In this document: positions 16,948 through 25,615 of the stretch, piece by piece | Numbering within the stretch: the stretch's first letter is position 1 | How the letters are laid out: the number at the start of each line of letters is the position of its first letter | From: Granulicatella elegans ATCC 700633 | GTDB taxonomy: Bacteria > Bacillota > Bacilli > Lactobacillales > Aerococcaceae | DNA length: 64,000 bases | Direction of reading: 5' to 3' | NCBI RefSeq assembly: GCF_000162475.2 | Contig: NZ_KI391971.1 | Span: 1-64,000, forward strand | The notes under the pieces: generated by a model | Database searches by the model: none | The model's input: only the letters and a program-made list of their open reading frames with translations | What the model was told of the DNA's origin: nothing | Translations under genes and position numbers: made by a program

Positions 16948-17328
16948 ATGAAAAAAATTATTCATACAGATAAAGCCCCAGCAGCAATTGGACCTTATTC
17001 GCAAGGAGTATTATGTTCAGGAAATTTCTTGTACGTTTCAGGACAATTACCAATTGCACCAGAAACCGGAGAATTTACAGGAGAAGATATTATTAGCCAA
17101 ACACATCAATCATTGAAAAATATTCAAGCAATTTTAGAACAAGCAGGTATGGGATTAGAAAATGTTGTTAGTACAACGATTTATTTAAGTGATATTGCTC
17201 ATTTCCAACAAATGAATGAAGTTTATGCGACTTATTTTAAAGAAAATTGCCCAGCACGTGCCGCTTTCCAAGTAGCAGCATTACCTAAAAATGCACTAGT
17301 AGAAATCCAAGCAGTCGCTTGTCAATAA
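16948..17328 (+). CDS. ridA: RidA family enamine/imine deaminase
   Basis: The 126-residue protein has the complete RidA/YjgF/UK114 sequence: the N-terminal DKAPAAIGPYSQGV, GQLPIAPETGE, the catalytic Arg in CPARAAFQVAALP, and C-terminal ALVEIQAVA. It hydrolyses 2-aminoacrylate and related imines from PLP enzymes, here very likely those from the upstream C-S lyase, 11 bases away. Confidence 0.95.
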   Translation: MKKIIHTDKAPAAIGPYSQGVLCSGNFLYVSGQLPIAPETGEFTGEDIISQTHQSLKNIQAILEQAGMGLENVVSTTIYLSDIAHFQQMNEVYATYFKENCPARAAFQVAALPKNALVEIQAVACQ

Positions 17329-17340
17329 AGGGGAAAAAAC

Positions 17341-17369
17341 AGCCAGCAGAAATTTCTGCTGGCTTTTTT
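17341..17369 (+). terminator. Terminator after ridA
   Basis: AGCCAGCAG-AAATTT-CTGCTGGCT followed by TTTTT. Confidence 0.92.
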
Positions 17370-17421
17370 AGTGATGATACAATATTTAAAATGGGGAAGG
17401 ATTAAATATGATTGGAAAGAG

Positions 17422-17561
17422 AAAAGTCATTTTATAGTAGTATGAGTAATAGAAGCGAGAGCTTCTATTACAGGGGAAATCGAGACTAAGGCTCGATTTC
17501 TAGCCAAGAGATTCGCAAAGCGAAGCTACTGACGTCCTAATACTACAATAAAATGACTTTT
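17422..17561 (-). repeat. Cloverleaf repeat, complete copy C (inverted)
   Basis: The outer arms (17422-17443 and 17540-17561) are AAAAGTCATTTTAT and GTAGTAT against their exact complements, a near-perfect 22-bp stem. Hairpin 3 is GTAATAGAAGC-GAGA-GCTTCTATTAC (17446-17471). Hairpin 2 is GAAATCGAG/CTCGATTTC (17476-17500) with loop CCTTAGT on the minus strand. Hairpin 1 (17502-17535) carries the conserved TTCGC/GCGAA tip. It lies between the convergent ridA and uppP genes. Confidence 0.9.
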
Positions 17562-17567
17562 CGACTG

Positions 17568-18395
17568 TTATTTAAGGAAAAACGAACTAGCTAATACGAT
17601 AATCCCAAGAATAATACGATACCAACCAAATGCTTGGAAGTCGTTTCGTTTTAAATAGCTTAATAAGAATTTGATAACAATTAGTGAAACGAAGAAAGAA
17701 ACTACTGATCCCACTAATAAAATAATCAATTCTGCACTTGTATAGTGGAATCCAAATTTTAATAATTTAAGTCCACTAGCTCCAAACATAATTGGAATAC
17801 TCATGAAGAAAGAAAATTCTGTCGCAACAAAACGATTTGTTCCTACTAATAATCCCCCTAAGATGGTAGAACCTGAACGAGAAGTTCCTGGAATTAAAGC
17901 TAGAGTTTGGAATAAACCAATTTTAATCGCTGTTACATAATCTAGTTCTTCAAATGAATGAATACGAGGTTCAACTGTTTTATGACGACGCTCGATGACG
18001 ATAAATGCAATCCCGTAAACAATTAAAGTTGTTGCAATGACAATTGCTTTATTAAAGTATTCATCCATAAAGTCATTTAATAATAATCCACCAACGATAG
18101 CAGGAATACAACCGATAATCACTTTTTTCCATAGTTCAATTGTCGCTAAAAATTCTTTGCGAGTTTTTTTACCTTCAAATGGATTTAATTTGTTAAAGTA
18201 TAAAATCACAACGGCAAAAATAGCGCCAAGTTGGATGACTACATTAAACATATCTTGAAACTTCGAACTAACGTCCAATTGTAAAATTTCATTCGCTAAA
18301 ATTAAATGTCCTGTACTACTAATCGGTAACCATTCTGTTACTCCTTCAATAACTCCAAGAATTATTGTTTTAATGATTTCAATAATTGTAATCAA
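17568..18395 (-). CDS. uppP: Undecaprenyl-diphosphatase UppP (BacA)
   Basis: The 275-residue polytopic membrane protein recycles undecaprenyl diphosphate to the monophosphate carrier for peptidoglycan synthesis and contributes to bacitracin tolerance. The first active-site motif is GVTEWLPISSTGH near the N-terminus and the second ALIPGTSRSGSTI in the middle. Translation appears to start at a TTG (18395-18393) with GGAGTG upstream. Its stop is only six bases from the arm of cloverleaf repeat C. Confidence 0.95.
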   Translation of the reverse strand: MITIIEIIKTIILGVIEGVTEWLPISSTGHLILANEILQLDVSSKFQDMFNVVIQLGAIFAVVILYFNKLNPFEGKKTRKEFLATIELWKKVIIGCIPAIVGGLLLNDFMDEYFNKAIVIATTLIVYGIAFIVIERRHKTVEPRIHSFEELDYVTAIKIGLFQTLALIPGTSRSGSTILGGLLVGTNRFVATEFSFFMSIPIMFGASGLKLLKFGFHYTSAELIILLVGSVVSFFVSLIVIKFLLSYLKRNDFQAFGWYRIILGIIVLASSFFLK

Positions 18396-18551
18396 AATAT
18401 CACTCCTTTATTATGTCTGAATGTAAGTATAAAGGTTTACGAGTAAAATTTCTATAAAAATCTAAAAAAATATAAAAGGAATAGCGTTTTTATTCAAAAA
18501 AAATTCAGAAATATGTTATACTAGCGGTAAATAAATAGAAAGGATGATTAG
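18396..18551. promoter_or_regulatory. Divergent promoter region between uppP and the EIIA gene
   Basis: For the rightward gene, TTCAAA (18493-18498), 18 bases, then TGTTATACT (-10 TATACT at 18517-18522) gives a usable promoter. The leftward promoter for uppP must lie in the A/T-rich 18420-18480 stretch, but no single clear hexamer pair stands out. Confidence 0.5.
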
Positions 18552-19052
18552 ATGTTCGGATTTTTCAAAAAGAAAGCAAAAAAAGAAGTAACCCCTGAAT
18601 TAGAATTATTTGCAGTTGCTGAAGGAGAAGTAGTAGCAATCACAGAAATTAATGACCCAGTATTTTCTCAAAAATTCATGGGAGACGGTTATGCCGTATT
18701 ACCAACTTTTGGAGTGATTACTTCACCTGTAGTTGGGGAAGTAATTAATGTTTTTCCAACAAAACATGCTGTAGGAATTAAAACAGATAATGACGTAGAA
18801 GTGTTACTGCATATGGGAATTGATACTGTTGAATTACAAGGGGCTCCTTTTGATACAGTTGTAACTGTGGGGCAACGTGTAGATCAAAATACCGTGATTT
18901 CTACTGTAGATTTAGAAGCGGTAAAAGCAGCAGGTAAAGATACTCCTATGATTGTAGCTTTAACAAATATGGATAAAATTGCAAACTTATCAATTACAAC
19001 AGGAGATGCATCAGCATCTTCTAAAATTGGTGAAGCAACAGTTAACTTATAA
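18552..19052 (+). CDS. PTS glucose-type EIIA component
   Basis: The stand-alone 166-residue EIIA(Glc)-like protein has two active-site histidines: His72 (FPTKHAVGIKT) and the phospho-accepting His87 (VEVLLHMGIDTVELQG). TSPVVGEVINV is the family beta-strand motif. No EIIB or EIIC domain is attached or adjacent, so it must serve EIIBC proteins encoded elsewhere. A hydrophilic N-terminal FFKKKAKKE leader is typical of soluble EIIA(Glc). Confidence 0.92.
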   Translation: MFGFFKKKAKKEVTPELELFAVAEGEVVAITEINDPVFSQKFMGDGYAVLPTFGVITSPVVGEVINVFPTKHAVGIKTDNDVEVLLHMGIDTVELQGAPFDTVVTVGQRVDQNTVISTVDLEAVKAAGKDTPMIVALTNMDKIANLSITTGDASASSKIGEATVNL

Positions 19053-19080
19053 TCAGTAATTTATGAACAATTTTACAAGA

Positions 19081-19116
19081 AACTCCCCTGAGGTTTTCAG
19101 GGGAGTTATATTTTTG
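19081..19116. terminator. Bidirectional terminator between convergent genes
   Basis: AACTCCCCTGA and TCAGGGGAGTT form an 11-bp stem with a short loop, followed by a T-rich stretch rightwards. It separates EIIA from the convergent lactonase gene. Confidence 0.85.
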
Positions 19117-19117
19117 T

Positions 19118-20122
19118 CTAAAACGGAATGACGCAAACTACTTCTGGTGCGAAGAAGTCTTTTTGACAAAGGGATAATGTTCCCGTTTCAATATTACGTT
19201 CATATAGTGTTAAGTTGTCGGATTCTTGATGTCCAATGACGATAAAGCGTTCATCCTTACTTAAATGGAAATCACGCGGTACACTTCCAAAAGTATCATA
19301 ATCAGCTACGAAAGTTAGCGAGCCTGTTTCTTCGTGCGCTTGGAAAACATAAATACGATCATAACCACGATTACTAGCGTATAGGAATTTCCCATTTTTT
19401 GTCAGATGAATAGCTCCACCCCATGCTTGTTGTTCCGATGTTGTTAATAAGTGCTGTTCAATAAAAGTAAAGCTTCCATTTATAGCGTCATACGCTAATA
19501 CTTCAATACTAGCATTCAATTCACAAATTAAATAAGCAATGGGCAGAGTAGGGTGGAAAGCTAAATGACGAGGCCCAGCTCCTTTTCTACTATTATATGT
19601 AGAAACACGTTGAAGTTTTTCTCCGTTTTGTTGATAAGTAACTACAATATCACTACCTAAATCACAGACCACAATCCATTTTTCATCAGGTGTATAGTCC
19701 GTATAATGAACATGCGGTTGCTTATCTTCAAGAGAAGGATGAATGACGCGATCGGTTAATGTTACTGCTGCGTCAAATTTGTAAGAAGAAACATGTCCTT
19801 CATGATAATTAGCAGCTAAAAGATGATTGGATTCCTTATTAAATGCAATATAACATGGAACAGCTTTTGTATCATGAAAGTGAGAAACTTTTGTGAGAGT
19901 CTCTGCAACTTGTGTGTTGAATACCGTTATTCCACCAGTTTCTTCCTTTGAAACAGCTGCTAGTAATGAATGGTCAGCATTCAATGCTAAATAAGTAGGA
20001 TTTTCAATTTCAGCTTCTAATGTTAGATTTGAGAATTGTTTTTTTTCAGTATCTAATTGAACAGAATAAATTCCTTTACTGACACGTTTTGTATAAGTCC
20101 CTAGAAAGAATTTTTCAGTCAT
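19118..20122 (-). CDS. Lactonase family beta-propeller protein (6-phosphogluconolactonase-like)
   Basis: The 334-residue protein belongs to the seven-bladed propeller lactonase family (Pgl/YkgB type). It shows GTYTKRVSKGIYS at the N-terminus, PHVHYTDYTPDEKWIVVCDLGSD, GPRHLAFHP and the C-terminal PRDFHLSKDERFIVIGHQESDN, all characteristic. Members hydrolyse 6-phosphogluconolactone in the pentose phosphate pathway; the precise substrate is inferred. The ATG at 20122 sits 9 bases after GGAG; an in-frame TTG nine bases upstream is too close to that site. Confidence 0.9.
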   Translation of the reverse strand: MTEKFFLGTYTKRVSKGIYSVQLDTEKKQFSNLTLEAEIENPTYLALNADHSLLAAVSKEETGGITVFNTQVAETLTKVSHFHDTKAVPCYIAFNKESNHLLAANYHEGHVSSYKFDAAVTLTDRVIHPSLEDKQPHVHYTDYTPDEKWIVVCDLGSDIVVTYQQNGEKLQRVSTYNSRKGAGPRHLAFHPTLPIAYLICELNASIEVLAYDAINGSFTFIEQHLLTTSEQQAWGGAIHLTKNGKFLYASNRGYDRIYVFQAHEETGSLTFVADYDTFGSVPRDFHLSKDERFIVIGHQESDNLTLYERNIETGTLSLCQKDFFAPEVVCVIPF

Positions 20123-20261
20123 ATCAATCAACTCCTTAATGTATCATTGAGAATATAGTAGCACGGTTCTTAAAAAAAATAAAAAATTCCTTCTCAAAAA
20201 TTTTTATTTAGTTGAAAATATGATACACTAGAGCTAAATTTTAGAAAACGAGGTGCCTTGA

Positions 20262-21437
20262 ATGGAAGAATTCGAACATACAACTTCATCAAAAACATGG
20301 TTTTGGAAATGGTTTTTGAATAATCGATTAGTGAATACATTGTTAGTGATTTTACTCCTTTTAATTAATATTTTTGTTTTTACTAAAATCTCTTACCTTT
20401 TTTCTCCATTAAAAGGATTTTTCTCGATTATTGGATTTCCAATGGTAGGTGCGGGAATTTTATTTTATATGGTTAAACCAATTCAAGATTTTCTAGTGGA
20501 AAAGGGCGTTCATAAATCTGTGGCAATTCTATTAAATTTTATTTTATTGATTGTCTTATTATTAGCAGCTATTTTTAGTTTTATTCCTATTGTAGAAAAA
20601 CAGTTGAGAGAATTAGTGACTCAATTACCAATTTATTACCAGATTATTAGTCAACAAGTCGAACGTGTGGTACAAAGTAATACTTTTTCAGCAGTACAAG
20701 AACAATTAAACGGAATTAATATGGATTTCTTACAATCATTAGGAACAAGAGTGAATGGCTTATTGAATGTTACATTTAGTGGGATTGGAAATGTTGTTGG
20801 AGCTGTTGGAGAATTTATGATTGGAATTATTACAATGCCAATTCTGTTATTCTACTTATTACAAGATGGGGAGAAAATTTTACCTGCAGTACTTCAGGTT
20901 TTCCCAACTCGTTCTCGTAAACGGATGAGCATCGTATTAACGGAAATGAATCAACAAATTAGTTCTTATATTAGAGGACAATTAACAGTAGCCATTGCGG
21001 TAGCGATTATGTTCTCGATTGGATATGCGATTATTGGTTTACCGTATGGTGTGACAATTGCGATTTTAGCAGGAGCATTAAATGTCATTCCATATGTGGG
21101 GTCGTTTTTCGGAATTTTACCTGCGTTAATTGTTGGTTTTGTTATTTCCCCTTGGATGTTTGTTCAAGTATTCATTGTATTTGTTATTGAGCAAACATTA
21201 GAAGGAAGAATTGTTTCTCCATTAATTTTAGGAAACTCATTACAAATGCATCCGGTGACAATTTTAGTCGTGTTACTTTCAACTGGTAAAATTTTTGGTC
21301 TAGTAGGACTATTGTTAGGAGTTCCTGGTTATGCTGTTTTAAAAGTTATTATTAGTCATATTTTTGATTGGTATAAAGAATATTCTGGTTTGTATGTAGA
21401 AGAACCAAAAACAGAAGAAAATTTAGTGAAAGAATAA
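20262..21437 (+). CDS. AI-2E family transporter (YdiK/PerM-like)
   Basis: The 391-residue polytopic membrane protein has two N-terminal helices, a further helix, an extracytoplasmic amphipathic region (~120-170) and a C-terminal five-helix block containing GLPYGVTIAILAGALNVIPY, VGSFFGILPA and a loop with VIEQTLEGRIVSPLILGNSLQMHP, the family fingerprint. Members are called AI-2 exporters after E. coli TqsA, but many move other solutes or sodium, so the substrate is unknown. Confidence 0.9.
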   Translation: MEEFEHTTSSKTWFWKWFLNNRLVNTLLVILLLLINIFVFTKISYLFSPLKGFFSIIGFPMVGAGILFYMVKPIQDFLVEKGVHKSVAILLNFILLIVLLLAAIFSFIPIVEKQLRELVTQLPIYYQIISQQVERVVQSNTFSAVQEQLNGINMDFLQSLGTRVNGLLNVTFSGIGNVVGAVGEFMIGIITMPILLFYLLQDGEKILPAVLQVFPTRSRKRMSIVLTEMNQQISSYIRGQLTVAIAVAIMFSIGYAIIGLPYGVTIAILAGALNVIPYVGSFFGILPALIVGFVISPWMFVQVFIVFVIEQTLEGRIVSPLILGNSLQMHPVTILVVLLSTGKIFGLVGLLLGVPGYAVLKVIISHIFDWYKEYSGLYVEEPKTEENLVKE

Positions 21438-21441
21438 AAAT

Positions 21442-21522
21442 AAAAAACACTTTTTTCGAAAAAAAGCATAGTTATAAGTAGAGAGTTTATAACGGATAGC
21501 TAAATCGAAAGGAGTGTTTTTT
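21442..21522 (+). promoter_or_regulatory. Long hairpin covering the prepilin peptidase ribosome binding site
   Basis: AAAAAACACTTTTTTCG (21442-21458) can pair with CGAAAGGAGTGTTTTTT (21506-21522): 17 continuous base pairs in RNA, with two G-U pairs. The 3' arm contains the AAAGGAG ribosome binding site of the next gene, ending one base before its ATG. Inside the loop GTTATAA (21471-21477) pairs with TTATAAC (21487-21493). The structure could block translation initiation, act as a terminator of the upstream gene, or both. Confidence 0.6.
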
Positions 21523-21523
21523 T

Positions 21524-22261
21524 ATGTGGTTTATAAGTTTTATAGTCGGATCTTGTGTCGGAAGTTTTTTGAATGTAGTGGCTTTAAGACTACAAAAGGA
21601 AGAAGATTTTATAAGAGGACATTCTCATTGTACCAAGTGCTTGCATGAATTAAGTTGGAAAGATTTGGTTCCAGTTCTTTCATGGATCTGGCTAAGAGGG
21701 GAATGTCGTTATTGTGGGAGAAAAATTTCACCTCGTTATTGGATTGTAGAAGTTATATCTGGCTGTATATTCATGCTCACGACAGGAATTTGGAATGAAG
21801 GAGAATGGACGGTATTGCTGGATCTGTGGCTATTAATGAGCCTAGCAATTTTTTGTAGTTTAACGGATTTACAAGAGCAAGTAATTTATCCGAAAGGCTT
21901 AGCGATAGTCGGATTACTTCATATTGTAATTGGGTTGTTGAGCTTATTAGAGAATTTATACTTTCTATCAACGTTGGTGGCACTGGGATTATATGGGGGG
22001 ATTTATATAGTAGGTTATTTACTATGGAAGGAAGAAGTGTTTGGACTGGGGGATTGTTATTATTTATCGACAGTTGCCTTGTGGTATCCCATCAAAGAAA
22101 TTGTACTTATTGGATTACTTTCATTTGTAGTAGGTGGAGGAATATTGGGGTTGCTGCTAATTATTAAAAAAGAGCGAATAGAAAGAGTTGCATTTGTTCC
22201 TTTTATTGTGATAGCCCAAGTTTTAGTGATGATTTTAGGTGTGGAATGGTTTGGTTGGTGA
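21524..22261 (+). CDS. comC: Prepilin peptidase / N-methyltransferase (A24 family)
   Basis: The 245-residue bifunctional aspartic protease cleaves and N-methylates type IV-like prepilins, in Gram-positives those of the competence pseudopilus. The N-terminal domain has SFLNVVALRL and two CxxC pairs (CTKCLHE and CRYCGRK). The catalytic aspartates lie in CSLTDLQEQVIYPKG and FGLGDCYYL. Membrane helices fill the rest. Its ribosome binding site is embedded in a long hairpin. CoiA at 55.8 kb is a second competence-related gene in the window. Confidence 0.92.
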   Translation: MWFISFIVGSCVGSFLNVVALRLQKEEDFIRGHSHCTKCLHELSWKDLVPVLSWIWLRGECRYCGRKISPRYWIVEVISGCIFMLTTGIWNEGEWTVLLDLWLLMSLAIFCSLTDLQEQVIYPKGLAIVGLLHIVIGLLSLLENLYFLSTLVALGLYGGIYIVGYLLWKEEVFGLGDCYYLSTVALWYPIKEIVLIGLLSFVVGGGILGLLLIIKKERIERVAFVPFIVIAQVLVMILGVEWFGW

Positions 22262-22348
22262 AGATGAAGGAGATGAAGTATAAGATTATATTGAAAGAAC
22301 TATTTTTTATGATTTATAATAGAACAATAAAAACTAGGAGTGAAGGAT

Positions 22349-22669
22349 ATGAAAAAAATAATAAATCAATTCGCTTATCTACTAATCATTGCGTTAACTT
22401 TTTATGGATTACCCTTAATCGACCGAGAAAGTAAAATGTTAATGTTATGGATACTATTTCCTCTTGTGTGTTTTTTAAGTGCCATTGTATACGGTATAAA
22501 ATATTTGTTTTCTTTAGTGTATTCTATTTTGGTAATGGTACTTTTTATTCCAACGATTTTTATTTTTTACAATGAAACAGCTAGTTTTTATATAGGAGTA
22601 TATGGAGTAATTTCTCTTGTTGGGAATTTATTAGGAAGTTTCATTCGAAAAATCGATGATCGAAAATAA
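22349..22669 (+). CDS. Hypothetical membrane protein
   Basis: The 106-residue hydrophobic protein has about four membrane segments: LLIIALTFYGLPL, MLWILFPLVCFLSAIVYG, SILVMVLFIPTIFIF and YIGVYGVISLVGNLLGSF, ending in a charged IRKIDDRK tail. The ATG at 22349 lies 8 bases after AGGAG; an in-frame GTG at 22340 is too close to it. It follows comC by 87 bases and precedes a strong terminator, so it may share comC transcripts. I do not recognise a family. Confidence 0.65.
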   Translation: MKKIINQFAYLLIIALTFYGLPLIDRESKMLMLWILFPLVCFLSAIVYGIKYLFSLVYSILVMVLFIPTIFIFYNETASFYIGVYGVISLVGNLLGSFIRKIDDRK

Positions 22670-22683
22670 TTTTAAGAATGTAA

Positions 22684-22716
22684 AGACGATAGAAGAATAG
22701 GCTATCGTCTTTTTTA
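22684..22716 (+). terminator. Rho-independent terminator
   Basis: AGACGATAG/CTATCGTCT (9 bp) with a 9-nt loop and a T-run. Confidence 0.9.
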
Positions 22717-23226
22717 TACCATATGTTCTAAATGTTCCGAGAAAATAAAAGAAATGAATATTAAAAATCGGTAAATAGAAAGAAAAAGAAGAATATAACT
22801 GAACAAGATTAAAAAGTGATTAGAAAAGTTAATGATAAATTATATAAAATAAGAGTTTTCAAAAATAAAAAATATAAAAAATAGCATGAAAAAATATTTC
22901 ACAAAAAGAAAATGATTTCTTGTGAAAGTTATATTTAAAAACGTTTTTAAAAAATTGATTTAATGCTTAATTGATAGGGAAAACATTGAAAATAAAATGA
23001 AAGAAAATGAAAAATAAAAAGTGAAAAAAATCATTTGATTTCAAATGTCAGAATAAATTCATAAAAAATATTTTAACTAAAAACTAACTTGAAAACGAAT
23101 TCATTTAGCTGTAAGATAGGTGCATAAGGAAATGGTACTAAAAATTAAGACCGATCAACTTATTGTTCTATTTCCTAAGCTATGAATTCATAACTGTTCA
23201 AATTTTTAATTAGGATGGTGGCTATT
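22717..23226 (+). promoter_or_regulatory. Long AT-rich control region of the arginine deiminase operon
   Basis: This 510-base stretch contains no gene. Its promoter is TTGAAA (23089-23094), 17 bases, TAAGAT (23112-23117). Palindromes are TTTAAAAACGTTTTTAAA (22934-22951, perfect 18 bp), CATTTGA-TT-TCAAATG (23032-23047), GAAT-AA-ATTC (23051-23060) and TATGAATTCATA (23181-23192). The last two resemble halves of ArgR-type ARG boxes (TGAAT/ATTCA). The TTTGATTTCAAA core resembles Crp/Fnr-family sites. Both readings are inferences. The promoter predicts a ~100-base leader. Confidence 0.6.
23090..23103 (+). promoter_or_regulatory. cre site (CcpA) overlapping the arcA promoter
   Basis: TGAAAACGAATTCA matches the cre consensus TGNAANCGNWNNCA at every defined position. 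It covers most of the -35 hexamer and the start of the spacer, a location that would repress the operon when glucose is present. Catabolite repression of ADI operons through CcpA is established in streptococci and other lactic acid bacteria. Confidence 0.8.
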
Positions 23227-24444
23227 ATGTCAAACCCAATTCACGTATTTTCTGAAATTGGACGCTTAAAGAAAGTTTGTTTGCATCGCCCAGGTAAAGA
23301 GTTAGAAAATTTGATGCCAGACTATCTAGAACGTTTATTATTCGATGATATTCCATATTTAGAAGATGCTCAAAAGGAACATGATGCATTTGCTGAAACT
23401 CTTCGTAATGCTGGAGTAGAAGTTTTATACTTAGAGCAATTAGCAGCTGAAGCAATTGATGCTGGTGGCGTTCGCGAAGAATTCGTAGATGAATGGTTAT
23501 CAGAAGCAGGTGTAGCAAGTGTTGCTTCTCAAAAAGCTATTAAAGAACACTTACTATCATTACCAACATTTGATTTGGTATTAAAAACAATGGAAGGGTT
23601 CCGTAAAACTGAAGTTCAAGCAGAAGCTACAACTTTAGCAGGTATGTACGAAACAGATTATCCATTTGTAGTAGATCCAATGCCAAACTTATACTTCACA
23701 CGTGATCCATTTGCTACGATGGCGAACGGTGTTTCATTAAACCACATGTATGCAGATACACGTAATCGTGAAACAATTTACGGTAAATATATTTTCACTT
23801 ATCACCCAGTTTATGGAAATGGAAAAGTTCCATTCTTCTACAACCGTACTGAAGATACTCGTATCGAAGGTGGAGATGAGTTAGTTCTTTCTAAAGAAGT
23901 ATTAGCTGTAGGTATTTCTCAACGTACAGATGCTCGTTCAATTGAAAAAATTGCTCAAAAATTATTTGCTGAAACTGATTTCAAACAAGTGTTAGCATTC
24001 GTAATTGGTGAAAACCGTAAATTCATGCACTTAGATACTGTATTTACACATATTGATTATGATAAATTTACTATCCATCCAGAAATTCAAGGCGGATTAA
24101 AAGTATTCTCTATTACAAAAGGAGAAAATGGTGCGCTTAACATTGAATTAACTGAAGATAAATTAGAAAATGTATTAGCTAAAGCATTAGGCGTACCTTC
24201 TGTAACATTAATTCCTTGTGGTGGTGGCGACCCTGTAGAAGCCGCTCGTGAACAATGGAACGATGGTTCTAATACATTAACAATTGCACCAGGGGAAGTA
24301 GTTGTATATGACCGTAACGTTGTAACAAACGCAATCCTTGAACAATATGGTATTAAATTACACAAGATTCGCGGAAGTGAATTAGTTCGTGGTCGTGGTG
24401 GCCCACGTTGTATGTCAATGCCATTCGAACGTGAAGATTTATAA
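23227..24444 (+). CDS. arcA: Arginine deiminase
   Basis: The 405-residue enzyme converts arginine to citrulline and ammonia, the first step of the ADI pathway. The N-terminal [46 protein letters not shown] and the C-terminal catalytic Cys395 in [15 protein letters not shown] are all present. The start is the ATG at 23227 (MSNPIHVF); an in-frame GTG 12 bases earlier is unlikely. It leads a five-gene operon that supplies ATP and raises pH, important for acid tolerance. Confidence 0.97.
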   Translation: MSNPIHVFSEIGRLKKVCLHRPGKELENLMPDYLERLLFDDIPYLEDAQKEHDAFAETLRNAGVEVLYLEQLAAEAIDAGGVREEFVDEWLSEAGVASVASQKAIKEHLLSLPTFDLVLKTMEGFRKTEVQAEATTLAGMYETDYPFVVDPMPNLYFTRDPFATMANGVSLNHMYADTRNRETIYGKYIFTYHPVYGNGKVPFFYNRTEDTRIEGGDELVLSKEVLAVGISQRTDARSIEKIAQKLFAETDFKQVLAFVIGENRKFMHLDTVFTHIDYDKFTIHPEIQGGLKVFSITKGENGALNIELTEDKLENVLAKALGVPSVTLIPCGGGDPVEAAREQWNDGSNTLTIAPGEVVVYDRNVVTNAILEQYGIKLHKIRGSELVRGRGGPRCMSMPFEREDL

Positions 24445-24511
24445 TTTAAAATAAAATCTTTTATAATATAATTAATTTAGAATTACAATTTTGAAAGGAG
24501 TCATTCCAAAT

Positions 24512-25525
24512 ATGACACAAGTGTTCCAAGGCCGTAGCTTTTTAAAAGAAAAAGATTTTTCTCGTGCAGAAATTGAATATTTAATCGATTTCTCAGCACA
24601 CGTTAAAGATTTGAAAAAACGTGGTGTTCCACATAAATTCCTAGAAGGTAAGAACATTGCCTTATTATTCGAAAAAACATCTACTCGTACTCGTGCAGCT
24701 TTCACAACTGCAGCAATTGACTTAGGTGCTCACCCAGAATATTTAGGTAAAAATGATATCCAATTAGGTAAAAAAGAATCAGTGGAAGATACTGCTAAAG
24801 TTTTAGGCCGTATGTTTGATGGAATCGAATTCCGTGGATTCAGCCAACAAGTCTGTGAAGACTTAGCAAAATACGCTGGTGTTCCTGTATGGAACGGATT
24901 AACAGATGCATGGCATCCAACACAAATGATTGCTGACTACTTAACTGTTAAAGAAAACTTTGGTAAATTAGAAGGATTAACTTTAGTTTACTGTGGTGAC
25001 GGACGTAACAACGTTGCAAACAGCTTATTAGTAACAGGTGCAATCTTAGGTGTAAATGTTCATATCTTCTCACCAAAAGAATTATTCCCAGAACCAGAAA
25101 TCGTTGCTTTAGCTGAAGGATATGCTAAAGAAAGCGGCGCTCGTGTATTAATTACTGACGAAGCTGAAAAAGCTGTTAAAGGTGCAGACGTATTATACAC
25201 AGACGTATGGGTATCAATGGGTGAAGAAGACAAATTCACTGAACGTGTAAACTTATTACAACCTTACCAAATCAACATGGACTTAGTTCGTAAAGCTGAA
25301 AACGAAGACTTAATCGTTTTACACTGCTTACCAGCATTCCATGATACTGAAACAGAATACGGTAAAAAAATTGCTGAAGAGTTCGGCATTAAAGAAATGG
25401 AAATTACTGATGAAGTATTCCGTAGTAAATATGCTCGTCAATTCGATCAAGCAGAAAACCGTATGCACTCAATTAAAGCAATCATGGCTTTAACTGCAGG
25501 TAACTTATTTGTAAACAAAGTTTAA
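24512..25525 (+). CDS. arcB: Ornithine carbamoyltransferase, catabolic
   Basis: The 337-residue enzyme cleaves citrulline phosphorolytically to ornithine and carbamoyl phosphate. The carbamoyl-phosphate loop is [12 protein letters not shown], with [10 protein letters not shown] and the ornithine-site HCLPAFHD. The ATG at 24512 is preceded by GAAAGGAG; upstream in-frame starts are not credible. The catabolic assignment comes from the operon. The coding sequence is rich in codons expected of highly expressed genes. Confidence 0.96.
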   Translation: MTQVFQGRSFLKEKDFSRAEIEYLIDFSAHVKDLKKRGVPHKFLEGKNIALLFEKTSTRTRAAFTTAAIDLGAHPEYLGKNDIQLGKKESVEDTAKVLGRMFDGIEFRGFSQQVCEDLAKYAGVPVWNGLTDAWHPTQMIADYLTVKENFGKLEGLTLVYCGDGRNNVANSLLVTGAILGVNVHIFSPKELFPEPEIVALAEGYAKESGARVLITDEAEKAVKGADVLYTDVWVSMGEEDKFTERVNLLQPYQINMDLVRKAENEDLIVLHCLPAFHDTETEYGKKIAEEFGIKEMEITDEVFRSKYARQFDQAENRMHSIKAIMALTAGNLFVNKV

Positions 25526-25546
25526 TAACAAAAAGTAACATAGAAA

Positions 25547-25593
25547 GCCATTCTGGTTCTGATGTTGAATCAGAATTAGAATGGCCTTTTTTA
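25547..25593 (+). terminator. Intra-operon terminator between arcB and arcD
   Basis: A two-part hairpin, GCCATTCT/AGAATGGC outside and TTCTGAT/ATCAGAA inside, ends in a T-run. It should let arcAB be expressed above arcD and the distal genes. Confidence 0.85.
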
Positions 25594-25615
25594 TAGATAG
25601 ATGGAGGATATTATT

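Noticed and set aside
22246-22434. 62-codon ORF overlapping the end of comC
   Set aside because: It starts inside comC, has no ribosome binding site and overlaps the better supported membrane protein gene at 22349 in another frame.
22717-23226. Small gene in the 510-base arc control region
   Set aside because: The stretch is very AT-rich with frequent stops in all frames and no ribosome binding site followed by a reading frame; it is better explained as regulatory DNA.
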